Below are positions 46,916 to 55,165 of a DNA stretch of 64,000 nt, in pieces. Under the pieces are notes generated by a model. The model was not told the origin of the DNA and ran no database searches. It saw nothing but the letters and a program-made list of their open reading frames with translations. Within the stretch, counting starts at the first letter, position 1, and every line of letters begins with the position of its first letter. The position numbers and the translations under genes were made by a program. Source of the DNA: Parafrigoribacterium_A soli (GTDB lineage Bacteria > Actinomycetota > Actinomycetes > Actinomycetales > Microbacteriaceae). The DNA lies in contig NZ_JBELNZ010000004.1 of the NCBI RefSeq assembly GCF_040227235.1, forward strand, positions 124,001 through 188,000, written 5' to 3'.

Positions 46916-48048
46916 CGGTGGCTATCCATGAAATCGCGCACGCGCGTAAGCACACGATCAATCTCTCCCCCGCCAAGCGCAGACCCGCTCGGCAAGGTCA
47001 GCCCGGTCTTGAACAGCTGCTCCGAATTGCCGTTGGTCACCGAACGAGCGCCTGCGAAAACGGGCTGGAGGTGCATGGGCTTCCACAGCGGGCGACTCTC
47101 GATGTTGTCTTCCAGAAGTGCAGTGCTCAACTCGGCCGGAGTCCAACCTGTCGCAGATGAATCGACGACAATAGAGGTCAACCAGCAGTTGTCGTCTGCA
47201 TCGTTTGTGCCTCCGAAAATCTCCACCCCGTTGACCTCAGAGAACAGTTCACGGTATCGCTCGCGCATCGTTCGACGGCGGGCGATCATCTCGTCCAGCC
47301 TCGAAAGCTGTGCACGGCCCAATGCGGCCAAGAGGTTGCTCATGCGGTAGTTGTACCCGATGTCGACGTGCTCATAGTGAGAGACGGACTGGCGAGCCTG
47401 CGTCGACAAATAATGCGCGCGCGAAGCGAGGTCGTGATCGTTGGTGAGGAGCATTCCGCCCCCCGATGTGGTCATGACCTTGTTTCCGTTGAACGAGACC
47501 ACCGATGCCCTGCCAAAAGATCCGGCCTGTTTGCCGAGGTGTGACGCACCGAGTGATTCCGCGGCATCCGCCAGCACCGGAATCCCGTGCTCGTCTGCGA
47601 TCGCGAGGATCTCCGTGTAGTTGACAGCCTTGCCCAGCAGATCGACCGGCACGATGGCCGCAACCGTTTCTCCGGCATCCGCCAACTGCTTGAGGGCCGA
47701 GCGCAGAAGTTCCGGATCCATGTTTCCGGTTTCCAATTCGCAGTCGACGAAAAACGGCTCGGCTCCGGTGTAGGTGATCGCATTGGCGGTGGCCGCAAAG
47801 GTCATCGTCGACGTGACGACCACGTCGCCGGCGCCAACCCCGAGTCCGAGGAGCCCAAGATGGAGCGCGGCCGTACCCGAACTCAGGGCCACGCCGTATG
47901 CCACCCCTACTCGAGCAGCAAGTTCTGCTTCGAACGCATCAACGTCTGGTCCGAGGGGTGCGATCCAACCGGAGCGCATCGCGCGAACGACCGCGGCTTC
48001 CTCCAGCTCGCCTACGTCGGGCGAGGACATGTATATCCGGTCACTCAT
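46912..48048 (-). CDS. pglE: PglE-type PLP aminotransferase (DegT/DnrJ/EryC1/StrS)
   Basis: A 378-residue sugar aminotransferase. It begins MSDRIYMSSPDVGELEEAAV, with the cofactor segment SGTAALHLGLLGLG, the Asp of LADAAESLGASHLG and the PLP-binding Lys in SFNGNKVMTTSGGGMLL (about residue 185). These closely follow the bacillosamine-pathway PglE pattern: conversion of UDP-4-keto-6-deoxy-GlcNAc to the 4-amino sugar. ATG 48046-48048 overlaps the PglF-like stop by four bases, and its stop overlaps the PglC start likewise. Confidence 0.92.
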   Translation of the reverse strand: MSDRIYMSSPDVGELEEAAVVRAMRSGWIAPLGPDVDAFEAELAARVGVAYGVALSSGTAALHLGLLGLGVGAGDVVVTSTMTFAATANAITYTGAEPFFVDCELETGNMDPELLRSALKQLADAGETVAAIVPVDLLGKAVNYTEILAIADEHGIPVLADAAESLGASHLGKQAGSFGRASVVSFNGNKVMTTSGGGMLLTNDHDLASRAHYLSTQARQSVSHYEHVDIGYNYRMSNLLAALGRAQLSRLDEMIARRRTMRERYRELFSEVNGVEIFGGTNDADDNCWLTSIVVDSSATGWTPAELSTALLEDNIESRPLWKPMHLQPVFAGARSVTNGNSEQLFKTGLTLPSGSALGGGEIDRVLTRVRDFMDSHR

Positions 48049-49844
48049 CGGGTGACCCGCGCATCCCATCGCGCGTGTTCGAGTTCCGACGGGTCGAGTG
48101 CGGGAACGGCCGCGTGCGAAATCTTTGGGTGTATGGGCCGCTCGTCAGATTCGTTCTCGCCCATGAGTACCTCGTGCAGTTTTTCTCCCTCACGGAGGCC
48201 TGTGAACGTAATGCCCACGTCACGTCCGGAGCGCGCGATCATACGCTGGACGATGTCAAGGATCCGCACGGGCTCCCCCATGTCGAGGATCAATACCTGC
48301 CCGGGACTCCCAATTCCACCGGCCTGAATCACGAGGTGGCTTGCCTCCGGAATGGTCATGAAGTATCGCGTTGCGTCCGCGTGGGTAACGGTGACAGGTC
48401 CACCAGAGCGGATCATGGAAGTCACAAGTGGCAAAAGTGACCCCCGGCTGCCCAACACGTTTCCGAACCGCACGGAAAGGAAGCGCTTGCCACTCTTCTC
48501 TGCAGCCCACGCCGTCAGCTGCTCTCCGAGACGCTTCGAGTAGCCCAGAACACTAGTTGGATCCGCCGCCTTATCAGTAGAGACGTTCACGAATATCTCC
48601 ACGTCGACCGCCAGCGCTGCTTCCAGCACGTTGAGCGTGCCGAGCACGTTCGTCTTCCACCCCTCCTCCGGGTAGCGTTCGAGCACCGGCAGGTGCTTGA
48701 GCGCGGCTGCGTGGAAAACGACGTCGGGCCGACGCTCAGAAAAGATCTTCGCCAGTGCCTCTGTGTCACGAATATCTGCGAGCACCGTCTCTTTGGTTTC
48801 CATGAGGCCATGGCCCAGGATGAGAAACTCCGCCGTCTGCAGACCGGTCTCGTCGTGGTCGAGCAGGATCAGTTCCGCCGGGTTGTACTGCGCGATCTGC
48901 CGCGACAACTCGGACCCGATCGATCCGCCCGCCCCCGTGACAAGCACACGTTTGCCGGTCAGGTAATCCGCGATCGCCTCTACCTGGGTGTCGATCGGGT
49001 TGCGACCGATGAGGTCTTCGATCGCCACCTCACGCAGATCGCTCAGCCGCGACTTGCCGTCGAGAATCTCATGCAGGAGCGGCATGACGAGAACGCGCAG
49101 TCCCTGCGCCTCCCCCGCATCCGATATCTTGCGGATCAGTGAAGCATCGGCCTTGCCGATGCTGATGATGAGCACGGTCGCCCGAGTCTTCGCGACTATT
49201 GCGTGGAGGTCCTCTCCCTTGCCCAGAACAGGCACGTTATCTATGGAGAACTGCGATTTGAACTCGTCATCGTCGATGAGAGCCACCGGGATGTAAGGCG
49301 AGTGGGCGTCAGTCAGCATGCGGTGCACGAGATATCGGGCAAGATATCCCGCTCCGTAGACGATCGTGCGCTCGGCAGAATCCCCTGGACGCGATAGCCC
49401 TTCCACATAGACGCGTTGGGCGTAGCGCAATGCCCCCATGAACACCAGCGCAAAGGGGATCGCCACAAATCCACTGCTTCGAGGTGTTGCAACCGCACTC
49501 CCTCCCAGCAGCACCAGAAGCCCAAGGACCGTTCCGACGACGAGAGTGGAGACGGTGACCGCCTGCATTTCGTGAAAACTGCCCAGAACAAAACGACCGG
49601 AATACAGCCGGAGCCACCAGCCGATCAGCAGCTGGAGGAAGGCGGCAACCGCGCAGATGACGAGCAGCGGTGACCAGCGGACCTGTGTGACATCAAGATC
49701 AAAACGAACCAGCACCGCGGCCACTATCGCGACTGACCACACAGCCGAGTCCATGGCGTATTGGTAACGCCCCCTGACGAGCGAGACTATGGGTCGCCTT
49801 GCTCGCACGTCCTCGCCAGAGGTTGCAACCTTAGCTCTACCCAT
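48045..49844 (-). CDS. pglF: PglF-type membrane UDP-GlcNAc 4,6-dehydratase
   Basis: A 599-residue protein of the CapD/PglF/WbpM family. Four to five N-terminal helices (about 30-150) and a first Rossmann domain (TIVYGAGYLARYLVHRML) precede the catalytic SDR (about 290-560): VLVTGAGGSIGSELSRQIA, VFHAAALKHLPVLERYPEE, NVSTDKAADPTSVLGYSKRL and FGNVLGSRGSLLPL. At the residue four before the catalytic Lys it has Leu where PglF enzymes, as I recall, have Met and other SDRs Tyr. AGGA lies before the ATG. It is the first gene of the long minus-strand glycan operon and makes the first bacillosamine intermediate. Confidence 0.92.
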   Translation of the reverse strand: MGRAKVATSGEDVRARRPIVSLVRGRYQYAMDSAVWSVAIVAAVLVRFDLDVTQVRWSPLLVICAVAAFLQLLIGWWLRLYSGRFVLGSFHEMQAVTVSTLVVGTVLGLLVLLGGSAVATPRSSGFVAIPFALVFMGALRYAQRVYVEGLSRPGDSAERTIVYGAGYLARYLVHRMLTDAHSPYIPVALIDDDEFKSQFSIDNVPVLGKGEDLHAIVAKTRATVLIISIGKADASLIRKISDAGEAQGLRVLVMPLLHEILDGKSRLSDLREVAIEDLIGRNPIDTQVEAIADYLTGKRVLVTGAGGSIGSELSRQIAQYNPAELILLDHDETGLQTAEFLILGHGLMETKETVLADIRDTEALAKIFSERRPDVVFHAAALKHLPVLERYPEEGWKTNVLGTLNVLEAALAVDVEIFVNVSTDKAADPTSVLGYSKRLGEQLTAWAAEKSGKRFLSVRFGNVLGSRGSLLPLVTSMIRSGGPVTVTHADATRYFMTIPEASHLVIQAGGIGSPGQVLILDMGEPVRILDIVQRMIARSGRDVGITFTGLREGEKLHEVLMGENESDERPIHPKISHAAVPALDPSELEHARWDARVTR

Positions 49845-50064
49845 AGTTCCTGCTGCCTCTGAATTCTGCCGGGCTACATTTGCAAACCTGGCTTGCGTGC
49901 TACGCGCTCACGAGCGCACTCGGGTTGACCCAAAACCCGCGGCCTTCTGTCCAGATTAGCTCATTGAGCGGGACTCACTGTTGAGTCAGCTCGGTGTTGA
50001 GACGAACTTTCCCACACGAAATTCCGCTTCGTCACCACAGAACCGCACCGACTAGCCTCTACAC

Positions 50065-51459
50065 ATGAGCAAGCTCGATGCCCGCCCGGTTCGTCTGTGG
50101 TTCGCGGGACTCGCGCTGTTCACGGGGCTCGCGGGCGACTTCTGGCGTAACCTGCTCAGCTGGTACGGCTTCGGCGCGATCGTGCTGCTGCTCCTTGCGG
50201 CGGCGATCGTGCTGCTCGCTCGCAACCGCGACGCGGTCCGAGTGGGCCGGATGCCGTACCCGCTTCTCGCGTTCCTCGCGCTGGCGACCACATCCATCGC
50301 ATGGTCCTTCTATCCCGGCTCGACGGCGCTCGGCATCATCGCACAGTGGATCACGACGATCGCAGCGCTCCCGATCGCGCTCCTGCTCACCTGGACCGAG
50401 CTGCTCGCAGTGCTCGGCCGGGTACTTCGCGTGATTCTGGCTCTCTCGTTCCTGTTCGAGTTTGTCGTGGCCGCCTTCATCCGGCACCCCGTATTTCCCG
50501 TGTGGGTCGTGCCCGACAACCCGGGGCACGTGTCAAAACTGCTGTACTGGTCGCGTGACCTGCTGTTCTCCACGGGCAAGATCCAAGGCATCGTGGGCAA
50601 CTCGAGCCTGCTGGCCATGATCGCCCTCATCGCCCTCATCGTGTTCGCCATTCAACTCGCCTGCCGCTCCGTGGGTCTCTGGGGCTGGTTCTGGGTGATT
50701 GTTGCCCTCGGCACGATCGGCATCACGCGCAGCGCAACGATCTTCATCGCGATCGTGGCGGTGGCGATTCTGGCGGCGGCAGCGCTCATCGTGAGAAGGG
50801 CGGCAACCGGGAGGGCGCGTGCCCTGAGCTATTCCGCAATCCTCGCCGTTGTGGGCCTCGCGGGGGCGCTCGGCGTGGTGTTCCGCAGCCAGCTGCTCGA
50901 CCTGCTCGGTAAGAGCGGCACCCTCACCGGCCGGCAGGGGATCTGGGATGCCGTGATCGCGCTGGCACAGCAGCGCCCGGCGTTCGGATGGGGCTGGGTC
51001 AGTTACTGGACGCCCTGGGTCGAGCCGTTCAAACACCTGATCGTGCGCGGCGGAGTGCAGGTCATGCACGCGCACAACGCCTGGCTGGATGTGTGGCTGC
51101 AGCTCGGCATCCTCGGGCTCGTCGTCTTCGGGCTGCTTGTCGTCTCGACGCTCGTGCGCTCGTGGACCATGGCGACCACGCTGCCGTTCCCCGAGCCGTC
51201 GTTCCCTGAGCTTGTCGAAGGGCGTGCGCTCGAGCCTCAGCGGCCATCTCCGTCCGCGGCGCTTGCGCGCGCCGCCTGGGTGGCGATGCTGCCGCTGCTG
51301 GTGCTTGCCGCGCTGCTCGTGCAGTCACTCGCCGAGAGCCGCATTCTCGTCGAGGGCGGCTGGGTGCTACTCGTCGTGCTGGCCGTGAAGACCAAGCTGC
51401 GGCCGCTCGCGATCGAGCTCGAGGCCGCGACGGAGAGCGCAGCGGAGCGGTCGCGGTGA
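50065..51459 (+). CDS. O-antigen ligase/polymerase-family membrane protein 1
   Basis: A 464-residue protein with 11-12 helices. The Wzy_C-type periplasmic loop has GRQGIWDAVIALAQQRPAFGWGWVSYW and HAHNAWLDVWLQLGILGLVVFGLL, the conserved His-containing ligase signature. There is no Shine-Dalgarno; TAGCCT lies six bases before ATG, so a leaderless mRNA is possible. Residues about 378-395 (SFPELVEGRALEPQ) are encoded by a REP-like repeat inserted in frame. Its stop overlaps the start of a second ligase-type gene. It may polymerise the glycan or join it to the wall or a protein. Confidence 0.85.
   Translation: MSKLDARPVRLWFAGLALFTGLAGDFWRNLLSWYGFGAIVLLLLAAAIVLLARNRDAVRVGRMPYPLLAFLALATTSIAWSFYPGSTALGIIAQWITTIAALPIALLLTWTELLAVLGRVLRVILALSFLFEFVVAAFIRHPVFPVWVVPDNPGHVSKLLYWSRDLLFSTGKIQGIVGNSSLLAMIALIALIVFAIQLACRSVGLWGWFWVIVALGTIGITRSATIFIAIVAVAILAAAALIVRRAATGRARALSYSAILAVVGLAGALGVVFRSQLLDLLGKSGTLTGRQGIWDAVIALAQQRPAFGWGWVSYWTPWVEPFKHLIVRGGVQVMHAHNAWLDVWLQLGILGLVVFGLLVVSTLVRSWTMATTLPFPEPSFPELVEGRALEPQRPSPSAALARAAWVAMLPLLVLAALLVQSLAESRILVEGGWVLLVVLAVKTKLRPLAIELEAATESAAERSR
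51206..51220 (+). repeat. REP-like 15-mer inside the ligase gene
   Basis: CTGAGCTTGTCGAAG is the exact reverse complement of the units at 23325 and 23353. It is in frame and encodes part of PELVEGR in a cytosolic loop of the membrane protein. Confidence 0.8.
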
Positions 51460-52775
51460 GCACGGTCAAGCCACCTTCCGCGGTCGTCGAGGCCGCGCGA
51501 TACTTCTTCGCGGCACCCCGCTTCACCGCCGCTCTCACGCACACCATCATCGCGACCGAGCTCGGTTCACTGCTGCTGCAACAGCTGATCGGATGGGCCG
51601 GGCTGCTGGGCATCATGGCCCCGCTCGTGCTGCTGGCCGCGCTGTCACTCATCGCGAAGCAGCGGGAGATCGAGTGGCACGGCCTGCTCCCGATCTCGCT
51701 CCTCGTGTTCGTGGCGTGGGCGGGCGCATCCGTCTTCTGGAGCCAGTATCAGTGGGCGACGTTCGGAAGCCTGGTGTACTTCGGAGCGGTGACGATGCTT
51801 GGCATTTACGTCGCGCTCGTGCGCGACACGATCCAGATCGCCAGGGCCTTCGGTGACATTCTGAGGATCGCCCTCGTGTTGTCACTCGCGCTCGAGATCT
51901 TCTCGGGGCTGCTCATCGACTCGCCGATCCGCTTCCTCTTCGTGCAGGGCAACCTCGAGCACTTCGGGCCACTGCAGGGAATCTTCGGCCGACGCAACCA
52001 GTTCGGAATCGTCGCCCTCGTCGCCCTCGTGACCTTCGGCACGGAACTGCGCACGAAATCTATCTCTCGACACCTCGGCATCGGCTCGCTCACGCTGGCC
52101 GCCATCTGCCTGCTCCTCGCCCGCTCGCCGATCGCCGCGGGAGCCTTCGTGGTGCTCGGGCTCGCAACCCTGGCGCTCTACGTGCTCCGCCGCATCCGGG
52201 CCGATCACAAGCGCTACTGGCAGCTCGGGCTCGCGGCCGTCACCATCGCCGCGGTCACCACGGCCTGGGCGCTGCGCGCACCGATCATCGCGGCATTGGC
52301 GGGCACGGGCGAGCTGTCGCTGCGGCTTACGCTGTGGCAACAGCTGCGGGCGCTCATCCCCGTGAACAACCTGCTCGGGTGGGGCTGGGTCGGGCACTGG
52401 CGCCACGATGTGCACCCCTTTGAGGCGTTCCTGAACTACTACGACCGCACGCCCACATCCGGCCTGAACGCCTTTCTCGACATCTGGTTCCAGATCGGAT
52501 TCGTCGGCCTGCTGCTCTTCATCGGGCTGATCGGGCTCGCCTTCGTGCGCTCCTGGTTGCTGGCCTCGAAGCAGCGCAGCATCGTCTACACCTGGCCCGC
52601 GCTCGTGCTCGTCGTGCTGATCTCCACGGCGCTGTTCGAGAGCTCGATTCTCTACGAGTTCGGCTGGCTCACCTTCGTGATCTGCTGCGTGAAGGCCGCG
52701 CGGGAATTGAGCTGGCGGCGCGCTTTCGCTGCAACTGAGCCACAGGTGCTGGCTGGCGAAGAACCGAGCAGTTAG
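51456..52775 (+). CDS. O-antigen ligase/polymerase-family membrane protein 2
   Basis: A 439-residue protein with 11-12 helices, starting at GTG 51456 in a four-base overlap with the previous gene. The Wzy_C region has GELSLRLTLWQQLRALIPVNNLLGWGWVGHW and SGLNAFLDIWFQIGFVGLLLF. An earlier loop, FGPLQGIFGRRNQFGIVALVAL, is the NGIFGHKN-like ligase motif. It is similar in layout but not closely in sequence to its neighbour, so the pair may split polymerase and ligase roles. Its end overlaps the convergent gmd by four bases. Confidence 0.86.
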   Translation: MSTVKPPSAVVEAARYFFAAPRFTAALTHTIIATELGSLLLQQLIGWAGLLGIMAPLVLLAALSLIAKQREIEWHGLLPISLLVFVAWAGASVFWSQYQWATFGSLVYFGAVTMLGIYVALVRDTIQIARAFGDILRIALVLSLALEIFSGLLIDSPIRFLFVQGNLEHFGPLQGIFGRRNQFGIVALVALVTFGTELRTKSISRHLGIGSLTLAAICLLLARSPIAAGAFVVLGLATLALYVLRRIRADHKRYWQLGLAAVTIAAVTTAWALRAPIIAALAGTGELSLRLTLWQQLRALIPVNNLLGWGWVGHWRHDVHPFEAFLNYYDRTPTSGLNAFLDIWFQIGFVGLLLFIGLIGLAFVRSWLLASKQRSIVYTWPALVLVVLISTALFESSILYEFGWLTFVICCVKAARELSWRRAFAATEPQVLAGEEPSS

Positions 52776-53776
52776 AGCTGCAGTGCCCGGAGTTGCGCCT
52801 GCAGCATGTTCTGCTCCGCCAGGTCAGCCTGCACCATGATGCGGATGAGGTCCGGGAATTCGACGGTCGGTTTCCAGCCCAGCGCCTCCCTGGCTTTGGT
52901 CGAGTCGCCGACCAGGTGATCCACCTCTGCCGGACGCAGGAGGTTCGAATCCAGCTGCACCAGCTGACTCCAGTCGTCGATTCCCACCTCGCTGAAGGCG
53001 ATGTCGAGAAGCTGTCGAACCGAGTGCGTCTTACCCGTGGCGATCACGTAGTCGTCTGCGGTCTCCTGCTGCAGCATCAGCCACATCGCTTCGACGAAGT
53101 CTCCGGCGAATCCCCAGTCGCGCTCCGCGTCGAGGTTTCCGAGCGTGAAGCTGTTCTGCAGGCCGAGCGAAATGCGCGCGACCGCCCGGGTCACCTTGCG
53201 GGTGACGAACTCCGCGCCACGGCGAGGTGACTCGTGATTGAACAGGATTCCGCTGGACGCGTGCAAACCATAGGACTCGCGGTAATTGACGGTGAGGTGA
53301 TGCCCGAACGCCTTGGCCGCTCCGTAGGGCGACCGCGGCCAGAACTTGGTTGCTTCTGTCTGCGGAACCTGCTGAACACGGCCGAACATCTCCGAACTGG
53401 ACGCTTGATAGAAGCGCACTCCCGAGAGGTCATCGCCCGCCCAGAGGCGGATGGCCTCGAGGACGTTGAGCACTCCCTTTCCCGTGACCTCGCTGGTGAG
53501 GCCGGGGTTCTCCCACGAGTACGGCACGAAGGAGATGGCCGCGAGGTTGTACACCTCGTCAGGCCGCGCGATGCGAAGCGCACGCACCAGACCCGAGATG
53601 TCCATCACGTCGGCTTTGATCAGGGTGACTGCGGGGAGCATATCCCGCAGGGTGGCGTACTTCGGATTGTCTTGGCCGCGGACGACCCCGAACACCTCGT
53701 ACCCCTTGGCGAGCAGCAACTCGGCGAGGTACATACCGTCTTGTCCGGTGATGCCGGTGATGAGTGCTCGCGTCAT
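52772..53776 (-). CDS. gmd: GDP-mannose 4,6-dehydratase
   Basis: A 334-residue extended SDR. It has GITGQDGMYLAELLLAKGYEVFGVVR at the NADP loop, YNLAAISFVPYSWENP, the catalytic ASSSEMFG and SPYGAAKAFGHH (YxxxK), and FNHESPRRGAEFVTRKVTRAV, all diagnostic of Gmd. It makes GDP-4-keto-6-deoxymannose, precursor of GDP-rhamnose, fucose or perosamine-type sugars. A GAGG ribosome site precedes the ATG. No Rmd or Fcl reductase is in the window. The precursor GDP-mannose would rely on manA and manB. Confidence 0.95.
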   Translation of the reverse strand: MTRALITGITGQDGMYLAELLLAKGYEVFGVVRGQDNPKYATLRDMLPAVTLIKADVMDISGLVRALRIARPDEVYNLAAISFVPYSWENPGLTSEVTGKGVLNVLEAIRLWAGDDLSGVRFYQASSSEMFGRVQQVPQTEATKFWPRSPYGAAKAFGHHLTVNYRESYGLHASSGILFNHESPRRGAEFVTRKVTRAVARISLGLQNSFTLGNLDAERDWGFAGDFVEAMWLMLQQETADDYVIATGKTHSVRQLLDIAFSEVGIDDWSQLVQLDSNLLRPAEVDHLVGDSTKAREALGWKPTVEFPDLIRIMVQADLAEQNMLQAQLRALQL

Positions 53777-53883
53777 AATTACCTCACTCTATAAAGCAGA
53801 CGAGCGGAGTCTACCGGCAGAACGAAAAACGTGAGGATTCAACTCTGGTGTTGCGAACCGTGACTCACCAGTGCAGTTCGGCG

Positions 53884-54990
53884 CTAGTTCCTCTTACGGT
53901 CTCTGGCATCACGATAGGCCGATAAATGCGAGTCCCTGCACGCCTCCCAGGTGAACTTTGCCGCATGCACGACCCCGGCCAAGGAGAGCTCTTCGGTGCG
54001 CGCAATTGCACTGGTCATCCCCTGCACGATCGATTCCGGATCGAGGGGGTCGAAGAACACGGCAGCGTCGCCGCAGATTTCGGGAATGGACCCGACGTTG
54101 GACACTGCGACGGGGCACCCCGAGGCCATCGCCTCCAGCGGGGGAAGTCCAAACCCCTCATAGAGACTCGGGAAGACGAGGGCCGCGGCAGACCTGTACA
54201 GGGCGCGCAGCTCTTCCGTGCTCACGAGGCCTTTGCGATCCACCCACTCGGGTACAGACCCGAGAGCGTCAAGCCCACCGCCGGTGAGCACCAACCGAAG
54301 CTCCGGGTTTGAGATGCGGGCGATGCGCACCGCTTCGATCAGGCGCGAATGGTTCTTGTGAGCCCATCCTCGCGCCGGATACAACACGAAGTTCTCGCGC
54401 GGCCCGTGCTGAGGAATGAAGCTCGCGCTGTCGACGCCGAGGTAGGCGACTCGCACCTTCTCCTCTGGAATGCCCAACAGTTCTACGATTCTCTGTTTCG
54501 CGAACTCGCTTATGGTCACGACGATGTCTGCGCGCCGGGCACCGGCTTCATAGAAATAGCGTCGATACAGCAGCTCGGCTCTGCTGAACAGGTGCGGCAG
54601 ATCCAGGTGTTGCACATCGTGAACGCTCTGCACCACAGCCTGGTTCCTGGCCGCTTTCGGAGCCTCGACCGTGAACGGATAATGCACAACATCCGCGGAC
54701 GACATGGCCGCTCGAATCGAAGGGCCGTGGGTTATGGCGGCGGCAACGGCCTGTAGCCTCGCGCGAGTTGACAAGCCACCCTGCACGGACTCGATTACCG
54801 TTTCTGCTGCCCCCTCACTGAATCCCGCAGCGAGTGCCGGCACGAAAGCCGTTGCGGTGAAACCGGGGATGCCCACCAGGTGGCGGGTGAGCGCCCGAGC
54901 GTAGGTCTCGCTGCCGCCCATGCCACCCGGAACGAGCGTCAACATCGACAAGGCGACCCTCAGGTCGTCGTTTCGCGCGGTGCCGTCCAT
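53884..54990 (-). CDS. GT4 glycosyltransferase, mannosyltransferase-like
   Basis: A 368-residue GT-B enzyme. The N-terminal domain has LVPGGMGGSETYARALTRHL and SVHDVQHLDLPHLFSRAELLYRR. The donor domain has LYPARGWAHKNHSRLIEAV and VFPSLYEGFGLPPLEAMASGCPVAVSNV with the E-x7-E motif, then GDAAVFFDPLDPESI. The layout is that of mannosyl- or rhamnosyl-transferases of O-antigen loci. It is 107 bases upstream of gmd on the same strand, and a GDP-sugar donor is a reasonable inference. No clear ribosome site stands before the ATG. Confidence 0.86.
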   Translation of the reverse strand: MDGTARNDDLRVALSMLTLVPGGMGGSETYARALTRHLVGIPGFTATAFVPALAAGFSEGAAETVIESVQGGLSTRARLQAVAAAITHGPSIRAAMSSADVVHYPFTVEAPKAARNQAVVQSVHDVQHLDLPHLFSRAELLYRRYFYEAGARRADIVVTISEFAKQRIVELLGIPEEKVRVAYLGVDSASFIPQHGPRENFVLYPARGWAHKNHSRLIEAVRIARISNPELRLVLTGGGLDALGSVPEWVDRKGLVSTEELRALYRSAAALVFPSLYEGFGLPPLEAMASGCPVAVSNVGSIPEICGDAAVFFDPLDPESIVQGMTSAIARTEELSLAGVVHAAKFTWEACRDSHLSAYRDARDRKRN

Positions 54991-55165
54991 TCGTTAAGAC
55001 CCATTCCCTGCGCGAGCTGGACTCGACTGCATTCGAGCGCGCGCGACCCACCAGATACCCACCGAAGGTTAGCAGTCCAGCCGTTCGAAGCTCCCGTACA
55101 ATGACGAATGCCAACCCTGTAGAGCGCCGAACATAGGCTCTGGCAACCCGTCGTCCTGGAGCCTC

